The translations under genes were made by a program, and so were the position numbers. From an uncultured Candidatus Saccharibacteria bacterium (GTDB lineage: Bacteria > Patescibacteria > Saccharimonadia > Saccharimonadales > UBA4665), in NCBI GenBank assembly GCA_946482285.1, contig CAMLQK010000001.1:620001-684000 (forward strand): a stretch of 64,000 nucleotides of DNA. Direction: 5' to 3'. Numbering within the stretch: position 1 is the stretch's first letter; every line of letters starts with the position of its first letter. A model generated the notes under the pieces. The model saw only the letters and a list, made by a program, of their open reading frames with translations. It ran no database searches and was not told the origin of the DNA. Positions 35,501-43,443 of the stretch are shown here, in pieces.

Positions 35501-35655
35501 GGCAGGCCGCCTTACATTTGGCAGGCATAGGTCCTGATGACCGCCGATTGGGGCTGGATAGTGACGGGATTTTAGATGTCTGCTATAAGCATGCTGCTAT
35601 AAAAAGGATCCAGCAGGTATTGACCGTCGCCCGCAGGCGGGCTGGCAAGGGCTAA
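32530..35655 (+). CDS. large SF2 DNA/RNA helicase with C-terminal HTH-like region
   Basis: A 1041-residue superfamily 2 helicase. Motif I is APTGTGKT near residue 157, motif II VVDEGH near 250, motif III TATPA, motif V/VI MGQGYNG and QRIGRALRP near 440-450. The order resembles type III restriction/Ski2-like and RapA-like translocases. About 590 residues follow the helicase core; segments such as GIMEANDVSKDTVELVIKKLGI and PREVGLKVAERY look like winged-helix or MerR-type units in series. No methylase or nuclease gene is beside it. I start at ATG 32530, three codons inside a possible TTG start. Its end overlaps the convergent HAD gene by four bases. May be a housekeeping or defence helicase. 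Confidence 0.75.
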   Translation: MSEVNSEFADISQADVFEIEQRLGLRILEGEDASFMADHIIEGEEERMDVRKVLFAAGSMALQAGATVADIQNDPAFRTIRWLQSQTRVAHNLTAAGFGQQPLGLSRQDRREHFQGRLMHGIYQHTQTLPVSYMNAIQEGEDVRTSDNLLVVAPTGTGKTVVEAKLLHDAGIGLHGMRGLVVVPDQALHRQYRGVTGDDTFRRWLGKDVKISAYWQYDKQQGGDMQIITKQSLEAAVEANVLDASNIDMVVVDEGHIGLEPKLMQRLNDFARVYYFTATPAYSLNRDLRNFFRHVEVGTITDCIYEGIVNDVELYTFRAKTRQEAEALAAQLAFDDIKLGRQAVVYCQPGGRAKQAKDVAGLINDLHAKDSGADAQDIPPIARRVSGYDNQNEGVIKQYEGGDLNAITTVGMMGQGYNGNINTAIILGPKTSTLQLVQRIGRALRPNDQFRTRLIEILYGNKDTITIWNALGLDEIEQGRILSVRDSGELEIGIDKTERNEEPLISRMSQDMHEALAPNQPVSKIEMSKSAYEAMVAIEEGFVSAAGLAQEGGVAVGRVHAVLDKEGFHYVGVWTPDEEGTNKYERWYEPSAVAYLAENPIPSDFRDGEQTIYGIMEANDVSKDTVELVIKKLGIVPVERIGRNNKRSSYYTPEDVQRIGESIKAVPLADESDVTVGTLKVELGEKFILRCFNDPEQFGAPTYKRRFPGHGFKGFDYHLTLAEATAIRKAFAEAQATDADISFLEIAALAGVVSAVIDKGVTDEERKQVTLKRATPTSRHGYHLPREVGLKVAERYMIRPLPAHLVPLKVAFVRVPISDYLIRKAAKAEIQKPDSGIEVINLGGTNVPSTCVPWAFLQKLEQQYGLKEEAEAIDYARVAPNANVTFEQWRYSTYIQGKYIDTAKLSMPPAKQWQRDIDVARALRCTQEALRVLAVLAGVTEEHIAAEGTLFHAEFIRRLEVVRNRQYVRHEDWRSLNRAFAGSEFSSEEVRQAALHLAGIGPDDRRLGLDSDGILDVCYKHAAIKRIQQVLTVARRRAGKG

Positions 35656-36497
35656 CGGAAAACGCCGGTATTAAAGAGGCCTTCGAGTACGCCCGCGGCG
35701 ACAGGTCTGCGTGCGAAATAGAGCCTGTGCGGTTGTAACGTTTGGGCTGCCCATTGCTTAAGCTCGGCATTGGCATTGGCAGGAAGAATTGCAATGTCGG
35801 CGATGCTTAACATTTCACGGTCATTCATAGAATCGCCTGCGACAACAAGCTTAGGCCGCTCGTGATCGAACAAGTCTTTTGCAACTCTTTTAACAGCAGC
35901 ACCTTTATGAATTCCAAGGGGCAAAAGATCGAGGAAAGTGTTGCTTGAAAAAATTACTTGCGCCATTATACCCGCCTGACCTAGGAGTTGGCGAATGGTT
36001 TCGGGATAGTGGAGCTCGGAATGCGCCCGCACCTCGAAACTTACTTTATATGGTGTTTGGGATAGGGCACCTTGCAGATGAAGCTCGGGCCGGTCAATGA
36101 GCGTTTTGTGGACTTGCGCAGCGTCCCAGTCACGGACATACGGCCACTCTTCGTGCTCATCAAAACCTTGTCCGCTACGATAGTATATTTCGGTTCCAAC
36201 ACCGGTGATTGCAAAGTCCATAGCAGTGAGGATTGTGGTAAAGCCCGGAACGGGTAGATAGCGATCGAGCGCAGCTGCGGTGTTGCCGGTAGCGCATCCT
36301 AGATGCATTTTTCGGTATGGCTGACGCTTATTGCGCTCAATTTGCTCCGCAATACTGGTAATTGCAAGGAGATTTTGTTGTTGTAGTATAGTGTCGGCAT
36401 TTTTGCCCGGTAGTAATGTGCCGTCAAGGTCGCAGGCGATAATGCAGGGCGCAGTATCTGGATAGACGTTGGGGTAAGGGTTCGGTACGTTGGGAAT
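35652..36497 (-). CDS. HAD-family phosphatase with non-standard start
   Basis: A HAD hydrolase of the sucrose-phosphate-phosphatase/Cof type. The first ATG (36308) would drop motif I, but the same frame runs on upstream through IIACDLDGTLLPG, which holds the catalytic D23 and D25, up to a TAA at 36506-36508. There is no ATG, GTG or TTG in that stretch; ATT at 36497 follows an AGG and gives 281 residues, the size expected. Motif II is in IFSSNT, Lys in GIHKGAAVKRV, and motif IV VVAGDSMNDREML. Either an ATT start (as in infC) is used or the start codon is damaged. It follows the HrpA-like helicase by 87 bases. Confidence 0.75.
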   Translation of the reverse strand: MPNVPNPYPNVYPDTAPCIIACDLDGTLLPGKNADTILQQQNLLAITSIAEQIERNKRQPYRKMHLGCATGNTAAALDRYLPVPGFTTILTAMDFAITGVGTEIYYRSGQGFDEHEEWPYVRDWDAAQVHKTLIDRPELHLQGALSQTPYKVSFEVRAHSELHYPETIRQLLGQAGIMAQVIFSSNTFLDLLPLGIHKGAAVKRVAKDLFDHERPKLVVAGDSMNDREMLSIADIAILPANANAELKQWAAQTLQPHRLYFARRPVAAGVLEGLFNTGVFR

Positions 36498-36584
36498 GTG
36501 ATTGCCTCGTTTATTTTAACGCTTGGCATTATCACATATGGTGTTAAAATTTTTGTTAAACTAACAGCAACGAGGCCTGTACAC

Positions 36585-38900
36585 CTACTCATAGCGGCCA
36601 TGGTCGCGGGTATGTTTCCGTTTGTGCTTTGGTTGCCATCCATGTCGCTTGAAAGTATGGTGCGAGCGGTGCTGTCGTTGCTGGAGGGCTTGGGTATATC
36701 GCTCCCCGAGGTGTGTTTCCAGCTTGGTTAGCTTGCTTAGTTCAATGCGTTGCTTTTTGGAAAGTTCAGCAAGTGTTAACGCGCCGGGTGCAATATGCCG
36801 GATCTGATTTTGAATTTGCTTTACGGGAATTTCGGGGATGCGTGGCCGGGCAAAACGGATTGAATGCCGTTCTTTTTCGAGCTGGTCGTGTATCCATTTG
36901 CCATATAGCACAACAAAGAGCTTTTGGTTCTCGGCGGTACGGTCCAGCACGGGTGTGCCTGCGGTTTCAATGGTTTTTCCATTGGTAGTAATTAGGACGC
37001 GGTTTACGAGCATTCCCATGTGGCTGTCAAAGTATTTTTTGCCGAGCCGTACGCTAAATGTGCGCGGGTCAAGGCTTTCTAGCCATAACGGATCAACGAC
37101 AGTAGCTTCGTTTACAAGGTGGAGGACTTGCAGGCCGCCGCGGTCCATTGGCACTTCCAGATCGAATGGCGTGCCGCATATCAACCCGCCACGGCGAACG
37201 ACACTGCTGCTGGAAAGCTCTCGTACCTGTCCGGTAAGGATATGCGTTGCTTCGCCCCAGGGCTCGATGGACCATATCTGATGTAATTGGCCTGCAACAA
37301 TGCACCGGAGAATTTCCGGGATGTCAGCTGCGGCAATTGGCGTAAGGGCCACATCGCCGAGTCCCAAGTCGTGGTTAAGCCGTTCGTTCACTTCCTGCGC
37401 CTTGACGACGTTTTTTTCGATGATACCCAGGTCTTCGTACAGAAGAGGATCGACAGTCGGCAATGCTAATAGTACGTCGTATTGGGCCAGCAAATCTGAA
37501 TCGGTTTGCTTGGTGAATGTTTGCCAGCCAGATTGCCGGGGGCTATTTTTGACAATACCACCTACCTCTTGGATGGCTATGGTGCTCGCCAATTGTGCCT
37601 GAACGGTTGGCGACGAATGCTCTGCCTCGACTAGCATGCGAGCATAGCTGGACTCTACTGGAAAGCGCTCCATGTGGGTCCCGGTAGTGGTAATAGAACC
37701 ATCGGCCGTAAGCGCTCCCAGGCTAACAAGCGTTTGTTTGGCCAGGCGGATGGTTTTGTGCTTGGGCGAATGGTAGAATTCCAGATTTTCTATATCTATG
37801 CCGATTGCTGCGAGCCGCAAAACAAGCCGGTCAATGTGTTTGCGCATAATTTCCGGAATGCCGTAGGCCGGACGGTCTTCGAGAGGGGAGCAGGGTAGCT
37901 GCCCCAATTGAGCCAGTATGTACAATCCCTCTTTCGTACGCCCTGCCCGCCCTGCTCGTTGCAAGCAGTCGGCCTGCGATATTTCAGCAATAAACAAGCC
38001 CTCCACGCCGCTTCGTACTTCGGCGCGGCGTTCCAGGCCGCTGTCGATGACGAGGTCGATGTCATCTATGGTGATGCTGGTTTGGGCAACGTTGGTGGCG
38101 AGGACGACTTTACCTTGTGGGTAATGGGCGAATGCTTGTTGCTGTGCTTCGGGGCTGAGCTGGCTGTGCAGGGGGATGACCGGAACGTTTCCGGCATCTT
38201 GGGCAATGGCTTGGGCTACTGCTTCGATTTCGGATTTACCTGGCAGAAAAACTAACATGTTGCTGGTTTTGCTTTGCAGCTGGGTTACGATATCGCTGAT
38301 TACATCTTTGCCATACCGTTTTTCGACATTGTAGGTGCGTCCGGGGACGGTAATGGAGGCCGCACTGCCGAAATAGGTAATAAGATTTTCGGTTTCGATC
38401 GTAGCGCTCATGAGCACAACTTTAAAGTGTGGATCTTCCTGGCAGCGTTTTTTAGCCCAGGCAATCAGAACTTCCATGTTTTCATTCCACTCATGTATTT
38501 CGTCGAGTACTAGTACCTGCTTGCTTTGCGTACCGCTGCCTGTCAGCTCACGTACTAACTGGAGGCCATCGGTACAATACAGAATGACATCACGAGGGTC
38601 GTCATCGCGTTCGTGCGCTGTACGGTATCCAATGGTGGCACTTTGGTCTGTCCGCGTGCGCCACGAGTACTCTTGCCGCACGCGCATGCATAAATTGCGT
38701 GCCGCCAAAATACGGGGCTGTGTAACGATTATCTTTTGATAGCCGTGTTCTGCCAAGTATTGGGGTATTTGTGTGCTTTTGCCCGCACCTGTTTCGGCAG
38801 TAATGATAGTGACCTGGTTGTTATCGACAGCTGCTATTATTTCTTCCCGACGCTCGTATACCGGGAGCTCATACACCGAATCAAACTGGTCAGTATCCAT
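36585..38900 (-). CDS. DEAH-box RNA helicase (HrpA/HrpB-like)
   Basis: A 771-residue DEAH/RHA helicase. Motif I AETGAGKST near residue 34, Ia TQPRILAARN, II LDEIHEW (DEIH), III MSATIE, V ATNVAQTSITIDDI and VI QRAGRAGRT are complete, and the ratchet/WH and OB-like region follows. HrpA acts on mRNA and stalled ribosomes in E. coli; the shorter length here is nearer HrpB. TACAAT lies six bases before the ATG, so leaderless, in a 68-base divergent promoter region shared with the gene at 38969. The C-terminus is a basic His/Arg/Lys tail. Confidence 0.9.
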   Translation of the reverse strand: MDTDQFDSVYELPVYERREEIIAAVDNNQVTIITAETGAGKSTQIPQYLAEHGYQKIIVTQPRILAARNLCMRVRQEYSWRTRTDQSATIGYRTAHERDDDPRDVILYCTDGLQLVRELTGSGTQSKQVLVLDEIHEWNENMEVLIAWAKKRCQEDPHFKVVLMSATIETENLITYFGSAASITVPGRTYNVEKRYGKDVISDIVTQLQSKTSNMLVFLPGKSEIEAVAQAIAQDAGNVPVIPLHSQLSPEAQQQAFAHYPQGKVVLATNVAQTSITIDDIDLVIDSGLERRAEVRSGVEGLFIAEISQADCLQRAGRAGRTKEGLYILAQLGQLPCSPLEDRPAYGIPEIMRKHIDRLVLRLAAIGIDIENLEFYHSPKHKTIRLAKQTLVSLGALTADGSITTTGTHMERFPVESSYARMLVEAEHSSPTVQAQLASTIAIQEVGGIVKNSPRQSGWQTFTKQTDSDLLAQYDVLLALPTVDPLLYEDLGIIEKNVVKAQEVNERLNHDLGLGDVALTPIAAADIPEILRCIVAGQLHQIWSIEPWGEATHILTGQVRELSSSSVVRRGGLICGTPFDLEVPMDRGGLQVLHLVNEATVVDPLWLESLDPRTFSVRLGKKYFDSHMGMLVNRVLITTNGKTIETAGTPVLDRTAENQKLFVVLYGKWIHDQLEKERHSIRFARPRIPEIPVKQIQNQIRHIAPGALTLAELSKKQRIELSKLTKLETHLGERYTQALQQRQHRSHHTFKRHGWQPKHKRKHTRDHGRYE

Positions 38901-38968
38901 GGCCTTATTGTACCGTATAACTTCCGAATTGGTTGTGGTTTGCCTGCTGCCGGACGTATACTGGGAGT

Positions 38969-39325
38969 ATGAAAAAGCGCATAAGCATAGGAATTATAGT
39001 TGCAGTATTATTAGTATGTATTTTAGCACTGGTGTCGCCCTGGAAGGCGAATGCGCCAGAAAACGGTGGCAAGGAGACGAGTCAAACGCTCACTGGCAAG
39101 GTGGTGTGCCTGCCAAAACCTGGCGATGGGCCGCACACCTTGGAGTGTGCGCTCGGCTTGCAAGCCTCAAACGGTAAGTATTATGCACTCAAAAACAACC
39201 CGCAGGGCAACTTACCGGTTAACCAACAGATTAGAGTGACGGGTAAGGTTATCCCTCCTTCTTCTAATGAAACCTATGATATTGTTGGTACGGTGGACGT
39301 TGAGTCGCTTGAAAACATTGAATAA
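38969..39325 (+). CDS. secreted OB-fold-like small protein
   Basis: A 118-residue protein with an N-terminal membrane anchor or signal peptide (MKKRISIGIIVAVLLVCILA) and an all-beta outside domain: LTGKVVCLP, TLECALGLQ, YYALKN, QIRVTGKVIPP, YDIVGTVDVESL. The spacing resembles secreted OB folds. TATACT ends six bases before the ATG (with GGGAG inside the gap). Function not known. Confidence 0.65.
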   Translation: MKKRISIGIIVAVLLVCILALVSPWKANAPENGGKETSQTLTGKVVCLPKPGDGPHTLECALGLQASNGKYYALKNNPQGNLPVNQQIRVTGKVIPPSSNETYDIVGTVDVESLENIE

Positions 39326-39353
39326 TTAAAGTTGGAAAGTAGGGTACTGCAAA

Positions 39354-39542
39354 ATGGGCAAAAAAGAAATGATCAACCAAAATGGTCCAATGGGTTCTGT
39401 GCTGTTTGTGGCGTGGTTTGGTGCGCTCGTATACTTTATTAACCATGCCGACGGCTTCTGGGAAGTTGTTTTTGCATTTATTCAGGCATGTATTTGGCCA
39501 GGTATTGTCTTGTACAAAGTACTAGAGATACTTGCAGCCTGA
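39354..39542 (+). CDS. small two-helix membrane protein
   Basis: A 62-residue protein, basic at the N-terminus (MGKKEM), with hydrophobic stretches at about residues 14-29 and 36-58. The start MGKKxMIxxNGPMG and the aromatic pattern recur in Saccharibacteria as I remember it; function unknown. It follows the OB-fold gene by 28 bases, probably in the same transcript. Confidence 0.6.
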   Translation: MGKKEMINQNGPMGSVLFVAWFGALVYFINHADGFWEVVFAFIQACIWPGIVLYKVLEILAA

Positions 39543-39618
39543 GTAATGCAATGCCGGCTGCGATTGAGTCCGCCCGATTGAGTGTTGTGCGATAATTAGC
39601 ATGTAATGGGAGTAAGTG

Positions 39619-40254
39619 ATGCGTAACAGACAGGAATTAATTGATTCGTTTGCCGATAGGGGCACTTCTGAAACGCCGGTGGGTCTGGCTTTCTTGCAGG
39701 CTGAGGGTACGGCAGAGAGGTACACAGAGTATATTGCAGACGCTGTGCCAACTTTTTTGCAGCTGCCCGAACTTTCAGCTGCGTATATGCGAGGTTTTTT
39801 TGGCGATAGGATAAGCGATGATCAGATAGACTACGGTATTGAAGCGCGCCGTATACGCACTGAGGACGCGGCACAGCGGAAGAATACACTGTATATCACC
39901 GAAGAAAGCTTGGCTATGGATAGCTTGTTTACTTTGCCAGGCAACCCGGGACTTGGGTTATCCGAAGCTTTTCGTGCCCGTCAAATTACCCACATTATAG
40001 AAAAAGCCCAGGAGCCGCACATTGACCTTTATTTTGTAGGCAAAGGCGACCACGCTTTTGTTGGCATTACTAACGCTATGCTTATGGAAGGGCCTGATGG
40101 CACCAAAGCAGTATTCCAAGAAGAGGACAGCGGTCTGCGCGGACCTATAAACGACCAAGCCAGAGCAACTTCTATTATCCAGAATTTAGCAGTATTGTCA
40201 TACTTTGCCATAGGGGCCGAACGCAGCCTCAATGCTATACGAAACTTTGAATAG
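39619..40254 (+). CDS. hypothetical soluble protein
   Basis: A 211-residue protein with no signal peptide or membrane segment. GGGAG six bases upstream supports ATG 39619 over the GTG just before it. The C-terminal half (DLYFVGKGDHAFVGITNAMLM, TKAVFQEEDSGLRGP) reads like an alpha/beta domain, but I recognise no family. GATAAT about 25 bases upstream may be its promoter. Confidence 0.55.
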   Translation: MRNRQELIDSFADRGTSETPVGLAFLQAEGTAERYTEYIADAVPTFLQLPELSAAYMRGFFGDRISDDQIDYGIEARRIRTEDAAQRKNTLYITEESLAMDSLFTLPGNPGLGLSEAFRARQITHIIEKAQEPHIDLYFVGKGDHAFVGITNAMLMEGPDGTKAVFQEEDSGLRGPINDQARATSIIQNLAVLSYFAIGAERSLNAIRNFE

Positions 40255-40274
40255 ACCCGACTTCTTTGCGGAAT

Positions 40275-41294
40275 TTAGCTGGCACCGCTAATCAACTTTT
40301 CAACGAGTTGCTGGTAGGAGTAGCCGTCGGCCTCCCACAACTTGGGGTACATGCTGATGTTTGTAAAACCAGGCATAGTGTTCACTTCGTTCAAATACAG
40401 TATTCCGTCATTGCCGAGTAGGAAATCTACTCGGGCGAGCCCTCTGCAGCGCAGTATGCTAAATGCTTTGCGTGCCATTGCTTGGGCTTTGGCGGCTTGG
40501 GCTGGGGTGATTACTGCCGGTATACGGATTTCGGATGTTGAGGCACTATCGTATTTAGATTCGTAGTCATAAAAGTCGCGGTCGGGGATTACCTCGCCGG
40601 CACCGCTTACTTCTGGGCTGTCAGTGGGGCCAAGCACGGCAATTTCAATTTCCCGCGCCTTATCTACGGCCGCCTCAATAAGTATCTCCGAATCGTAGCG
40701 TAGTGCCAGCTCTATGGCTGCCGAAAACTCTGCCGCTGACCGAACTTTGCTAACACCCACAGATGAGCCTTGCCGGGCTGGCTTTACGAATAGCACAGGG
40801 CCTAGTTTTTGGGTCAACACCGTAAAGTTGGGCAGCGTGGCTTTAGCCTGGTATATCTGAAATGGCACGACGGGTATATGTGCCGCTGCAAGCAATTGCT
40901 TGGCCAGCGCTTTATCCATGCAGATGGCCGAGCCATCTATGCCGCAGCCGACAATCGGTGTGTGCAGCAGGCGTGCGAGTCCTTGTACTGTGCCGTCCTC
41001 TCCATTTGTGCCATGCAGCACAGGGAATATAACGTCGATGGGCATATATATGCCGCCAACCTTTACTGCCGAAGCGCCGGGGATGGGGATAATTGCTTCT
41101 GTAGTGTTTTGTGCGCTGATGGACGTTGTGTGCCACCAGCTACCGTGCCGGTCTATATAACACAGTAGCGGCTCTATGCGATCCATGTTAAGAGCATTAT
41201 AAATATTTTGTGCCGATATAAGCGACACGTCATGTTCGTGCGATTCGCCGCCAAAAAGCAGCAGAACCCTTTTCTTACGGGTGGATTTGTCCAT
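40275..41294 (-). CDS. ddl: D-alanine-D-alanine ligase
   Basis: A 339-residue ATP-grasp enzyme that joins two D-alanines for peptidoglycan precursors. Seen: LLFGGESHEHDVSLISAQN (N-terminal domain), PVLHGTNGEDGTVQGLARLL, AICMDKALAKQLL, VKPARQGSSVGVSKV, and the catalytic C-terminal RCRGLARVDFLLGNDGILYLNEVNTMPGFT. Start 41294 is preferred to the ATG at 41324: TTGGAA (41324-41329), 16 bases and TATAAT (41302-41307) form a promoter that overlaps the longer reading, and the -10 box ends seven bases before 41294, giving a leaderless message. Confidence 0.93.
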   Translation of the reverse strand: MDKSTRKKRVLLLFGGESHEHDVSLISAQNIYNALNMDRIEPLLCYIDRHGSWWHTTSISAQNTTEAIIPIPGASAVKVGGIYMPIDVIFPVLHGTNGEDGTVQGLARLLHTPIVGCGIDGSAICMDKALAKQLLAAAHIPVVPFQIYQAKATLPNFTVLTQKLGPVLFVKPARQGSSVGVSKVRSAAEFSAAIELALRYDSEILIEAAVDKAREIEIAVLGPTDSPEVSGAGEVIPDRDFYDYESKYDSASTSEIRIPAVITPAQAAKAQAMARKAFSILRCRGLARVDFLLGNDGILYLNEVNTMPGFTNISMYPKLWEADGYSYQQLVEKLISGAS

Positions 41295-41301
41295 ACTGTC
41301 T

Positions 41302-41329
41302 ATTATATTGCTAATATATCTCATTCCAA
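41302..41329 (-). promoter_or_regulatory. leaderless promoter of ddl, with a TTCCA/TGGAA repeat
   Basis: Minus strand TTGGAA-N16-TATAAT. The -35 region lies in an inverted repeat TTCCA-aaaagta-TGGAA (41324-41340), a possible operator. The 110-base gap to the TrmB-type gene also carries that gene's -10 box TATACT. Confidence 0.55.
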
Positions 41330-41435
41330 AAAGTATGGAAATCGTGTAATATAATGCACCCCTGTTATTTAACTAGTCAATATATTTTGTCTAATACTAT
41401 TAGATTTTACATGTGCGAGGGTATATACTGTGGGC

Positions 41436-42215
41436 ATGGATAGGAAGTTAGCCAACAGTCTCGCGCAACTGGGGTGCAGTGACAAGCATACCCGCTTTTA
41501 CATTGCCAATTTGCGGTTAGGCTCGGCACCACTTTCGGATATTGTTAAACAGGCCCGATTGCAACGGTCAACGGGCTATATTATCGCTGCTGAAATGCTG
41601 GCGCTTGGCCTAGTCGAGGAAGATCATCGTACATATAAAAAACGCTATGTCGTTGCCGAACCTGATGTTTTGTTACGGAAGCTAGAAGCCAAGTACCGTA
41701 GTCTGGGCCGCAACATTAATGCATTCAAAGAAATCCTTCCTAGTTTGAGGGCGGAGCACCACGCGACTGCTACTCGGCCGCGTGTCCGTACGTTCGAAGA
41801 CCAGAGCGGACTTATTGCTGTTTGGCGTGATATTCTGCAGGAAAAGCAAGAAATTTTGCTATGGTCCAACCAGGGTACCGAGCAGCTTGTTTTTGATAAC
41901 GATATGCACGAGCTGTTTATTAAAGAACGTGCAGCCAAGCACATCCCCATACGGGTGCTGGCAGTTAACAATGAGCGCGGGCGGCAGCTGGCAGCCTCCG
42001 ACGGTGTTAGCCTGCGCCAAACACGGGTATTGCCGGATGATATACAATTTACTGGCGAAACGTACATTTACGGCAACAAGGTCGCAGTGCTGGATTTTGG
42101 CAGCAGAATATTTGGCGTCATTACCGAAAATGAGCATATCGCAAAATCACACCGGGCGATTTTTGAACATACTTGGCACCAATTGGGTGAAGAGCAGCCA
42201 CACTTGCTGCCATGA
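41436..42215 (+). CDS. TrmB-family transcriptional regulator
   Basis: A 259-residue regulator. The N-terminal helix-turn-helix (LSDIVKQARLQRSTGYIIAAEMLALGLVEE) is followed by a coiled linker (residues 75-105) and a C-terminal effector-type domain (ILLWSNQGTEQLVFDNDMHELFIKERAAKHIPIRVLAVN) as in TrmB proteins, which sense sugars in archaea and some bacteria. TATACT (41424-41429) ends six bases before the ATG; no SD. Ligand and targets unknown; ddl is divergent. Confidence 0.8.
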   Translation: MDRKLANSLAQLGCSDKHTRFYIANLRLGSAPLSDIVKQARLQRSTGYIIAAEMLALGLVEEDHRTYKKRYVVAEPDVLLRKLEAKYRSLGRNINAFKEILPSLRAEHHATATRPRVRTFEDQSGLIAVWRDILQEKQEILLWSNQGTEQLVFDNDMHELFIKERAAKHIPIRVLAVNNERGRQLAASDGVSLRQTRVLPDDIQFTGETYIYGNKVAVLDFGSRIFGVITENEHIAKSHRAIFEHTWHQLGEEQPHLLP

Positions 42216-42283
42216 TGTGAAAAAACATCTTGCTTGGTACAATAGCCACATAAGCAAGCACTATCAAAGCAAAGGGGATATGT

Positions 42284-42556
42284 ATGTGCCGCAATATTAA
42301 GACACTTTTTAATTTTGATCCACCAGCTACCAACGAAGAAATCCAGGCTGCCGCTCTGCAGTACGTCCGCAAAGTTTCAGGCTCCCACACTCCTTCCAGG
42401 GCAAATGAAGAGGCTTTTAATCGTGCTATAGAGGAAGTCGCAGCAACGACAGCAGAGCTGCTAGCTTCATTGACTACAGACGCAGCCCCGCACAATCGCG
42501 AAGAGGAGGCTGCTAAGGCCCACGCCCGCGCACTCAAACGGTTTGGTGGCAAGTAG
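42284..42556 (+). CDS. DUF2277 family protein
   Basis: A 90-residue protein beginning MCRNIKTLFNFDPPAT, with QAAALQYVRKVSG and ANEEAFNRAIEEVA, the DUF2277 pattern. Small, helical, cytosolic and of unknown role; conserved Cys2 is notable. AAGGGG precedes the ATG. Confidence 0.85.
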   Translation: MCRNIKTLFNFDPPATNEEIQAAALQYVRKVSGSHTPSRANEEAFNRAIEEVAATTAELLASLTTDAAPHNREEEAAKAHARALKRFGGK

Positions 42557-42560
42557 GCCG

Positions 42561-42575
42561 GCCCGCTATGCGGGC
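42561..42575 (+). terminator. short GC hairpin after the DUF2277 gene
   Basis: GCCCGC-TAT-GCGGGC directly after the stop, without a T-run. A weak terminator or processing hairpin. Confidence 0.4.
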
Positions 42576-42626
42576 GATAGTGCTTATGCTATTATTAGGT
42601 GTAATTAACAACAGGGAGTGTATGCT

Positions 42627-43286
42627 ATGGATGAAGGAACCCAACAGCTGCAACCGGAAACTGCAAAAGATCCTGTGCAGCAACCGGTACGGCGCAGCCG
42701 CAAAAAAGTACTAGTATGGTTGTTGATACTTATATTGTTGGCCTCGAATATCCTGTTTGCATTCCTGTGGTACCGCGCCAACCAAAAAAATACCGACTAC
42801 AAAAAGGAAACCACCAAGCTGCATAAGCAAATTGATGCCTTAGAAAAGAAGGTGGCGGAAAATGACATGAATGAAGATGAAGCGCCATCTGATGGCGACG
42901 AAGCCGCTGAAGCCTGTAAGGACGTAGCAAGCGCTAGTTTGAAGGCGAACATAAAAGCTGCCCTCGACACAAAAAATACTGCTGCTTTTGCCACGTACAC
43001 AACCAACCCTGTCCACTACGTATTGGCCGCATCAGAATATGGTGGTGATGTTAGCTCTGCAGAAGCCGCAACATCGTTGGAGTATACCCATTCCGCCACT
43101 GGCCCCTGGGACTTTAATTTGCCAGCCGCAACCATAGCTGCATATGACGCTGGGTTCTATACGAATTATTTTAATAGCAATACCTATGTTGGACGTGCGG
43201 CAAGCGGCATGGTGGTAGCGTTTGATTTTAATTGCAGTGACAAGATAAAAAATATCTTTGTAGCTGCTGATGAAGATTTGTTGTAG
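42627..43286 (+). CDS. membrane-anchored protein with coiled coil
   Basis: A 219-residue protein: a basic N-terminus (RRSRKKVLVW), one helix at about residues 29-50, a short coiled coil (KKETTKLHKQIDALEKKVAE) and an outside domain with cysteines in EACKDVASAS and FDFNCSDKIKN that could pair. ATG 42627 sits eight bases after GGGAG. The outside domain (TTNPVHYVLAASEYGG, TGPWDFNLPAATIAAY) is not one I know. Confidence 0.6.
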   Translation: MDEGTQQLQPETAKDPVQQPVRRSRKKVLVWLLILILLASNILFAFLWYRANQKNTDYKKETTKLHKQIDALEKKVAENDMNEDEAPSDGDEAAEACKDVASASLKANIKAALDTKNTAAFATYTTNPVHYVLAASEYGGDVSSAEAATSLEYTHSATGPWDFNLPAATIAAYDAGFYTNYFNSNTYVGRAASGMVVAFDFNCSDKIKNIFVAADEDLL

Positions 43287-43307
43287 GAAGCATGAAACAT
43301 AGAACAT

Positions 43308-43421
43308 ATTGAGGGTATCGTTCCCGCATGCGTCACTCCGTTCAATGAAGACCATTCGGCTAACTACGAGATGGTTGAGCCACTCGTTGACCATTTTGCA
43401 GCAGCAGGGGTTTGCGGCTGA
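43308..43421 (+). pseudogene. relic of a DapA/N-acetylneuraminate-lyase family gene (N-terminal fragment)
   Basis: One frame reads EGIVPACVTPFNEDHSANY then EMVEPLVDHFAAAGVCG and stops at TGA 43419. This matches the start of dihydrodipicolinate synthase-family aldolases (GxxPAxVTPF...LVDxxxxxGVxG) up to just before the GTTGE active-site loop. No start codon is in frame (a TGA lies at 43293) and the remaining 250 residues are absent. A decayed fragment between two intact genes. Confidence 0.6.
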
Positions 43422-43443
43422 GTAAATTAAGTTTGTCTGAAGC

